A DNA stretch of 13,695 nt from an uncultured Oscillospiraceae bacterium (lineage in GTDB: Bacteria; Bacillota; Clostridia; Oscillospirales; Oscillospiraceae). Both the position numbers and the translations under genes were made by a program. This document shows, piece by piece, positions 6,659 to 12,100 of this stretch. The first letter of the stretch is position 1. Each line of letters opens with the position of its first letter. The notes under the pieces were generated by a model. It was not told the origin of the DNA, made no database searches, and saw only the letters and a list, made by a program, of their open reading frames with translations. The stretch covers positions 1-13,695 of the forward strand of contig CAJUAS010000040.1 of the NCBI GenBank assembly GCA_910584395.1, in the 5' to 3' direction.

Positions 6659-7141
6659 ATGAAAAGACGGGACAAAATGAATTATTATCTGGATATTGCC
6701 CAAACGGTGGCGGAACGCTCCACCTGCCTGCGCCGGTGCTACGGCGCGATTCTGGTGAAGGACGACGAGATCGTCTCCACCGGCTACAACGGCGCGCCCC
6801 GCGGCCGCCGCAACTGCGCCGATCTGGGCTGCTGCACCCGCGAGGAGCTGGGCATCCCCTCCGGCGAACGCTATGAGCTGTGCCGCAGCGTCCACGCCGA
6901 GGCCAACTGCATCATCTCCGCCGCCCGGCGGGAGAGCTTGGGCGGGACGATCTATCTGGCCTGCATTGACCCCCAAAACGGCGAACTGATGGCGGGGACG
7001 ACCTCCTGCGCCATGTGCCGCCGGCTCATCATCAACGCCGGCATCAGTCAGGTGGTCATCCGCGACACCCCCGCCGACTACCGGGTCGTTCATGTGGAGG
7101 ATTGGATCAGGGAGGACGATTCTCTCCCCGAACGGCAGTGA
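6659..7141 (+). CDS. dCMP deaminase family protein (ComEB-like)
   Basis: A 160-residue zinc-dependent deaminase, expected to convert dCMP to dUMP for thymidylate synthesis in the cytosol. The zinc site is complete: HAE (79-81, His ligand and catalytic Glu) and a later SCAMC (Cys117 and Cys120). The GYNGAPRG motif (42-49) and a second Cys-rich stretch (residues 53-59, C...CC) are typical of the dCMP deaminase branch, where extra cysteines and histidines may bind a second zinc. Residues 61-77 form the usual insertion before HAE. AGAGGAGG (6645-6652) precedes the ATG. B. subtilis ComEB is the nearest named relative, but no competence genes are next to this one. An association with DNA uptake is not implied. 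Confidence 0.92.
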   Translation: MKRRDKMNYYLDIAQTVAERSTCLRRCYGAILVKDDEIVSTGYNGAPRGRRNCADLGCCTREELGIPSGERYELCRSVHAEANCIISAARRESLGGTIYLACIDPQNGELMAGTTSCAMCRRLIINAGISQVVIRDTPADYRVVHVEDWIREDDSLPERQ

Positions 7142-7171
7142 TCCTGCGCCGCCGCCGGACAAATTTATTCC

Positions 7172-7200
7172 TTGACAGATCGAAGCCTCTGCCTTAAAAT
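7172..7200 (+). promoter_or_regulatory. rny promoter
   Basis: A perfect TTGACA (7172-7177) and TAAAAT (7195-7200) separated by 17 bp. Transcription would begin near 7207, giving a leader of about 83 bases before the ATG. A weak GCC...GGC hairpin near 7223-7234 is the only structure I see in it. Confidence 0.75.
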
Positions 7201-7289
7201 AAAAAAGGTATGCTGAAATAGTGCCGCTTTGGCTTTTCGTTAGGAAGTCAAGGATAAAATCAAAAAGACGGAGGTGTCAGCAAGACAAA

Positions 7290-8837
7290 ATGGGTATTTA
7301 TATTTTAGTCGGCGTGATCTGCGCCGTGGTCTTTTTCGCCATTGGATTCCCTGTGGGCGTGCAGTACCGTAAGCGCGTTTCCGAGAAGGAGATCTCCAGC
7401 GCCGAGGAAGAGGCCAAGCGCATTCTGAACGACGCCATCAAGTCCGCAGAGAGCAAGAAGCGGGAAGCTCTGGTAGAAGCCAAGGAGGAGATCCTCAAGG
7501 CCCGCACCGAGCATGAGACCGAGGTCAAGGAGCGCCGCGCCGAGCTGCAAAAGCAGGAGAACCGCCTCAACCAGAAAGAGGAAAATCTGGACCGCAAGCT
7601 GGAGAACTTAGAGCACAAGGAGGAGGCGCTGGCCTCCAAGCAGGAGACGCTGGACGCCCAGCGCGAGGAGCTGACCCAGCTCAAGGAGCAGGAGGTGCGG
7701 GAGTTAGAGCGCATTTCCGGTCTCACCGCCGAGGAGGCCAAGAACTTCCTCCTCACCCAGCTGGAGCAGGAAGTGACCCACGAGGCCGCGCTGAAGGTCA
7801 AGGAGATCGAGACCCGCGCCAAGGAAGAGGCGGACACCACCGCCAAGGAGATCATCTCCCTTGCCATCCAGCGCTGCGCCGCCGACCATGTGGCGGAGGC
7901 CACCGTGTCCGTCGTGCCCCTGCCCAACGACGACCTGAAGGGCCGCATCATCGGCCGGGAGGGCCGCAACATCCGCACCTTGGAGACCCTCACCGGGGTG
8001 GATCTCATCATCGACGACACCCCGGAAGCCATCACCGTGTCCTGCTTTGACCCCGTGCGCCGGGAGATCGCCCGGCTGGCGCTGGAGAAGCTCATTCAGG
8101 ACGGCCGCATCCACCCCGCCCGCATTGAGGAGATGGTGGAGAAGGCCAAGCGTGAGGTGGACGCCACCATTAAGGCCGAGGGCGAGCGGGCTGTGTTCGA
8201 GACCAACGTCCACGGCCTCCACCCCGAGCTGATCAAGCTTCTGGGCCGCATGAAATACCGCACCAGCTACGGCCAGAACGTCCTCAACCACTCCATTGAG
8301 GTCTGCCACGTGGCGGGTCTGCTGGCCGCCGAGATCGGCGCGGACGTGACCATGGCCAAGCGGGCGGGACTTCTCCACGATCTGGGCAAGTCCATCGACC
8401 ATGAGGTGGAAGGCTCTCACGTCCAGATCGGCGTGGAGCTGGCCCGGAAGTACCGGGAGAGCGAGGGCGTGATCCACGCCATCGAGGCCCACCACAACGA
8501 CGTGGAACCCAAGACCATCGTGGCCTGTCTGGTTCAGGCGGCCGACGCCATTTCCGCCGCCCGCCCCGGCGCGCGCCGCGAGAACGTGGAGAACTACATC
8601 AAGCGTTTGGAGAAACTGGAGGAGGTCACATCCTCCTTCCCCGGCGTGGAAAAGTCCTTCGCCATCCAAGCCGGCCGGGAGGTGCGGATCATGGTCGCCC
8701 CCGACAAGGTCAGCGAGGATCAGATGGTGCTTCTGGCCCGGGACATCGCCAAGAAGATCGAGGAAGAACTGGAGTACCCCGGCCAGATCAAGGTCAATGT
8801 TTTGCGGGAGACCCGCGCCATCGAATACGCCAAGTAA
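7290..8837 (+). CDS. rny: Ribonuclease Y, membrane-anchored endoribonuclease
   Basis: A 515-residue RNase Y, the endonuclease that starts decay of many mRNAs in Gram-positive bacteria and works with PNPase and helicase/glycolytic partners. Domains in order: one N-terminal membrane helix (about 4-24), a long charged coiled coil (about 30-195, rich in Glu/Lys/Arg heptads), a KH RNA-binding domain (about 205-270, with GRIIGREGRNIRTLE), and an HD metal-dependent phosphohydrolase domain (about 330-425) with the catalytic HD at 363-364 in LLHDLGKSID and a further HH at 401-402. Length matches B. subtilis RNase Y (520). The ATG at 7290 is chosen because it gives the standard N-terminus; GGAGGTG (7270-7276) lies 13 bases upstream, longer than usual. 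An upstream GTG (7221) has no such site. Its gene is monocistronic. Confidence 0.97.
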   Translation: MGIYILVGVICAVVFFAIGFPVGVQYRKRVSEKEISSAEEEAKRILNDAIKSAESKKREALVEAKEEILKARTEHETEVKERRAELQKQENRLNQKEENLDRKLENLEHKEEALASKQETLDAQREELTQLKEQEVRELERISGLTAEEAKNFLLTQLEQEVTHEAALKVKEIETRAKEEADTTAKEIISLAIQRCAADHVAEATVSVVPLPNDDLKGRIIGREGRNIRTLETLTGVDLIIDDTPEAITVSCFDPVRREIARLALEKLIQDGRIHPARIEEMVEKAKREVDATIKAEGERAVFETNVHGLHPELIKLLGRMKYRTSYGQNVLNHSIEVCHVAGLLAAEIGADVTMAKRAGLLHDLGKSIDHEVEGSHVQIGVELARKYRESEGVIHAIEAHHNDVEPKTIVACLVQAADAISAARPGARRENVENYIKRLEKLEEVTSSFPGVEKSFAIQAGREVRIMVAPDKVSEDQMVLLARDIAKKIEEELEYPGQIKVNVLRETRAIEYAK

Positions 8838-8855
8838 ACATCGGGAACAGAATAA

Positions 8856-8888
8856 AAAGCCCGGCCGTCTAAAAGATGGCCGGGCTTT
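8856..8888. terminator. Hairpin terminator after rny
   Basis: A 15-bp GC-rich stem (8856-8870 with 8874-8888, one G-U wobble) with a 3-base loop lies 18 bases after the rny stop. On the plus strand only TTT follows before CGC, so the U-tract is poor. On the minus strand a run of five Ts follows the stem. It probably still ends most rny transcripts, with possible leakage into the downstream gene. Confidence 0.65.
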
Positions 8889-8922
8889 CGCATATCTGCG
8901 GTAAAAAAAATGCCGTTTCCTC

Positions 8923-8951
8923 TTGCATTTTCTTGCCTCTTGCTCTATAAT
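8923..8951 (+). promoter_or_regulatory. Promoter of the giant secreted protein gene
   Basis: TTGCAT (8923-8928) and TATAAT (8946-8951) are separated by 17 bp. Transcription would begin near 8958, leaving a leader of about 130 AT-rich bases ahead of the GTG start at 9089. An untested 21-codon open frame (8983-9048) lies within this leader. Confidence 0.65.
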
Positions 8952-9076
8952 CAACCATGTATACTGCTAATTATGTCTACTAATGGCTTTTGATTGGCAA
9001 TATATGGAAGAAGATGCGTCAAAGAACCGATTTTTTGAACGGATATAGAACTTCCCGAGAGAACGCAACCTTGAAT

Positions 9077-9083
9077 GAGGTGA
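9077..9083 (+). promoter_or_regulatory. Ribosome binding site deciding the giant gene's GTG start
   Basis: GAGGTGA lies 5 bases before the GTG at 9089. An in-frame ATG at 9014 lacks a properly spaced site, and starting there would add 25 residues ahead of the signal peptide. Confidence 0.7.
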
Positions 9084-9088
9084 TCGCC

Positions 9089-9196
9089 GTGGAGACAAGA
9101 GAGAGAATATCCAACTGGCGCAGCCGTTTATGGGCCTTTGCCCTGACGGCGGCGTTGGCTTGCGCGCTGTTGGCCGGCGTCGCATACGCGGCAACG
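9089..9196 (+). other. Signal peptide of the giant protein
   Basis: Residues 1-36: about 13 polar, arginine-rich residues, then about 18 hydrophobic residues, then Ala-Tyr-Ala. The -3/-1 alanines fit type I signal peptidase; no lipobox Cys follows. It predicts Sec export. Confidence 0.8.
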
Positions 9197-12100
9197 GTAG
9201 ACAGCACGGATGTGGTTGCTGACCCGGCGGCGCCCAAACCCGAGGTTGTGATTCAGGGCAACGTGGTCGTGGACAAGGGGAAGCCCACCGGCTTTTATGA
9301 GCTTGCTTTGTGCGTTCGCACGGCCCGCACGGTCACGTTGAAGGACGATCCCGCTCATACTGTAGTGAAAGAGGAGGACTATGCCAAAGAGCTGGCGGAG
9401 GCACTGGAAAAGGGCGACCGCACGGGGTTGGATGCGAAATATGAGGTGACCTACTACCCCTTCCAATCCGCGGCGGCGGCGGTACATATCAACTTGGACG
9501 CCCTGACGGCGGTGACGTGGGGTGCGGGCGAGCCTGTCTATGCCAATTGGACGGCCGGCGGTGCCACCGGCACGGCGGGCAGCTATGACACATTTGATAC
9601 AGATTATCCCCGGGGCATTGACGTGAATGACCCCGATCAGGCCAAGATCTTCAAGGATGTGGAGGAACTGAAGGCGCTGATCGACGGCACCGGCACGGCG
9701 TCCGTCCGTCTGGACACCGCCAAGCCCGACGAGATCAACAACGCCACCGCGCTGATCGAAGAGGTGAAGGGCGACGACGCGCTCCTCACCCTCAGCGCCA
9801 ATACCACCCCCAACGCCAGAGTGGTCTACGAGATCCCCACTCCGGTGGTGGTGGTGCGCTTTGCCTACGATATGAAGCGTTTTACCCATCTGGATGTGAC
9901 CAATTCCTGTGATTTTTGGCTGGATCTGGACGTAAATGACCGCGCAGGTGCGGATATGGGCAAGACCCCGCTGACCTATCTGGGCGGGAGGGATACCGGC
10001 ACAACACCGATGTACAAAGCCTCGGACGCACAGGCGGCGGAGTCCTCCGTCCACCAGAGCGTCTGGTACGCCCAGAACACGATCACCGACGGCACGGGCC
10101 AAAAGGCCACGGAATTCTACTACTATTTGGGCGCGGATCTCAACGCGGGGGGGCTGATTTCCTCCCACGAGACGACGCCGCGTACCTATTCGGTCTACGA
10201 TCCGGCACAGAAGAAGGTGTGGGATCAGCAGCTTCTTGCGCCCCAGACCGCGGGCGCGGTGGTGCTGGCCGACCGTTCCACGGACTGGGCCACCACCGGC
10301 GATCCGGAGGGCACGACGGGCAACCAAGACTACTCCTTCTTCCAGAATCTGCTGACGCTGGAAGAAAAGAGTTTGCGCCTGACGCTGGTGAACGCGGAGA
10401 CCTACCGCAAGCCCACCGGCGGCATCGGCGGCGCACAAATTCTCTTCTATGACTGGGACGACAGTCTCATCGGCGCGCTGGTGGTCGACCCGGAGGGAGA
10501 CGCCCGGGCGGCGGTGAACGAATACATCGAAAAAACGCTGATTCACCCGGAGCTTCGCACCGGCGACAACATCGCGGCTGCGGCGGATCTGACCGCGCTT
10601 CAGGCCGACCAAGACTATGTAGACCGGGTGGACTCTCTAAACCGGGAGTTCACCTACCGCGGCGACTATTCCTATAAGGTCGGGCAGGACACGGACGACA
10701 CCTTGAAGCGCCCCGCTACCCACCTCCAGCCGGGGGAGGACTTTCCCTTAACAAATAAGCTGGACTACGCCTTCTACCGCCGCGCCACGACCCAAACCGA
10801 GGTGGTCGACCCCGGAACGGGCCTGAACACCCGCTACTACTCCACGACCCCGCTGAGCGTGGGCGACGGCTCGGAGGACTACGACGGCTACCTCTACCCC
10901 TATGTCTACGGCTGGGCCATCGTGGAGGACGACACCCAAGATGTGACCAAAAAGAACTGGATCTTGCGCAAAGACTCCATCAAAACGGAAGACGTCTGGA
11001 CAACGTTCGGGGTGGGTGAGCTGGCCGACCTCGACCCGGCGGACACTGCCGCCAAGACGATTCCCGGAACAGGTGATCCTTATACCTACGCCGTGACCGA
11101 AAAGGACGCGGCGTGGTATCTGCGTTTTGCGGACTTTTCCGCCATGGAAAATATGCTGCGCGAGGGGCAAGACGTGCTGATCGTCAAGGCGGTCTACGAG
11201 CCGGGGACGAGTTTGCGGGATGGTGCAAACTACTCGGTGGTTGAAGATAGCTTACGTGTAGAACGATATGGCTATAATGCTTCGACACAAGCATCTGTAT
11301 ACTCTTTCCAATATCAATATGCAAGGGCAACCAAAGCAACTGGAGCGTGGCAAGGGGTGACTCGCGCTCGCGAACCGGCAGTACAAACTGGATATACTTA
11401 TGATATTAACGCGTTTGATACAGAAGGCAATGATTTAAATCCGATGGCAGATACGTATGCTTTCTTTATGAAAACAATTTCGAATAATAATGATATACTA
11501 AATATTGATATTACCACAGGTGGCGTGCTGTGGAAAGTTGATTATGTCTTATTTGATATTTATAAGGCAAATATTTCTAACGGAAAGCAGCGTTCTGCTG
11601 GCGGCGAATTAAACTTGAAGACAAACTTCGATTATGATAATGCGGAATATCCAGATCGGCAGGGAACGGACGGTTTTGTACTTCAGGCAACCATGAACAC
11701 CCTTTTGGCAGAAGCGACAAAAACGGCAAAGGGTGAAAATGGCGAATTAGCAATACATTTTACGAAGGATACGGTTGTGGATTTGAATCTGCGATCTGAT
11801 ATGACAGGAACGGAATTTACATGGGGTAACTACGATGTTTGCGCTCCCTACCTCCAAGACCTTGTGACGCGGCTATATAACAGCAACGACCCGCAATACC
11901 GCGATCCCAAAACGGGAGATATCGTTTTGGGCTGGCACCAGATCCAGCGGCACATTTTGATGTGTATGCAGGCGAACGGCGCGGTGGCCGGCATTTACTC
12001 CGGCGGTACGCTGATGAGCGAGACCGACTGTGCGGGCTTCCCATGGTGTCGTCTGGACGAGTGCGCCAAGGAAGTGAAGGTGGATATCTTCGATCTGGGC

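Noticed and set aside
7221..7289. GTG start at 7221 for rny
   Set aside because: It would put a basic 23-residue extension before the standard RNase Y membrane helix and has no ribosome binding site.
7704..8954. 416-codon minus-strand frame
   Set aside because: Antisense shadow of rny; it also runs through the rny terminator.
9014..9088. ATG start at 9014 for the giant gene
   Set aside because: No well-placed ribosome binding site, and it would place 25 extra polar residues ahead of the signal peptide. The GTG at 9089 has GAGGTGA at 5 bases.
9128..10612. 494-codon open frame on the minus strand
   Set aside because: It is the antisense shadow of the giant exported gene. High GC at third positions leaves stop-free complementary frames; it has no ribosome binding site and a low-complexity Arg/Gly/His/Val-rich product.
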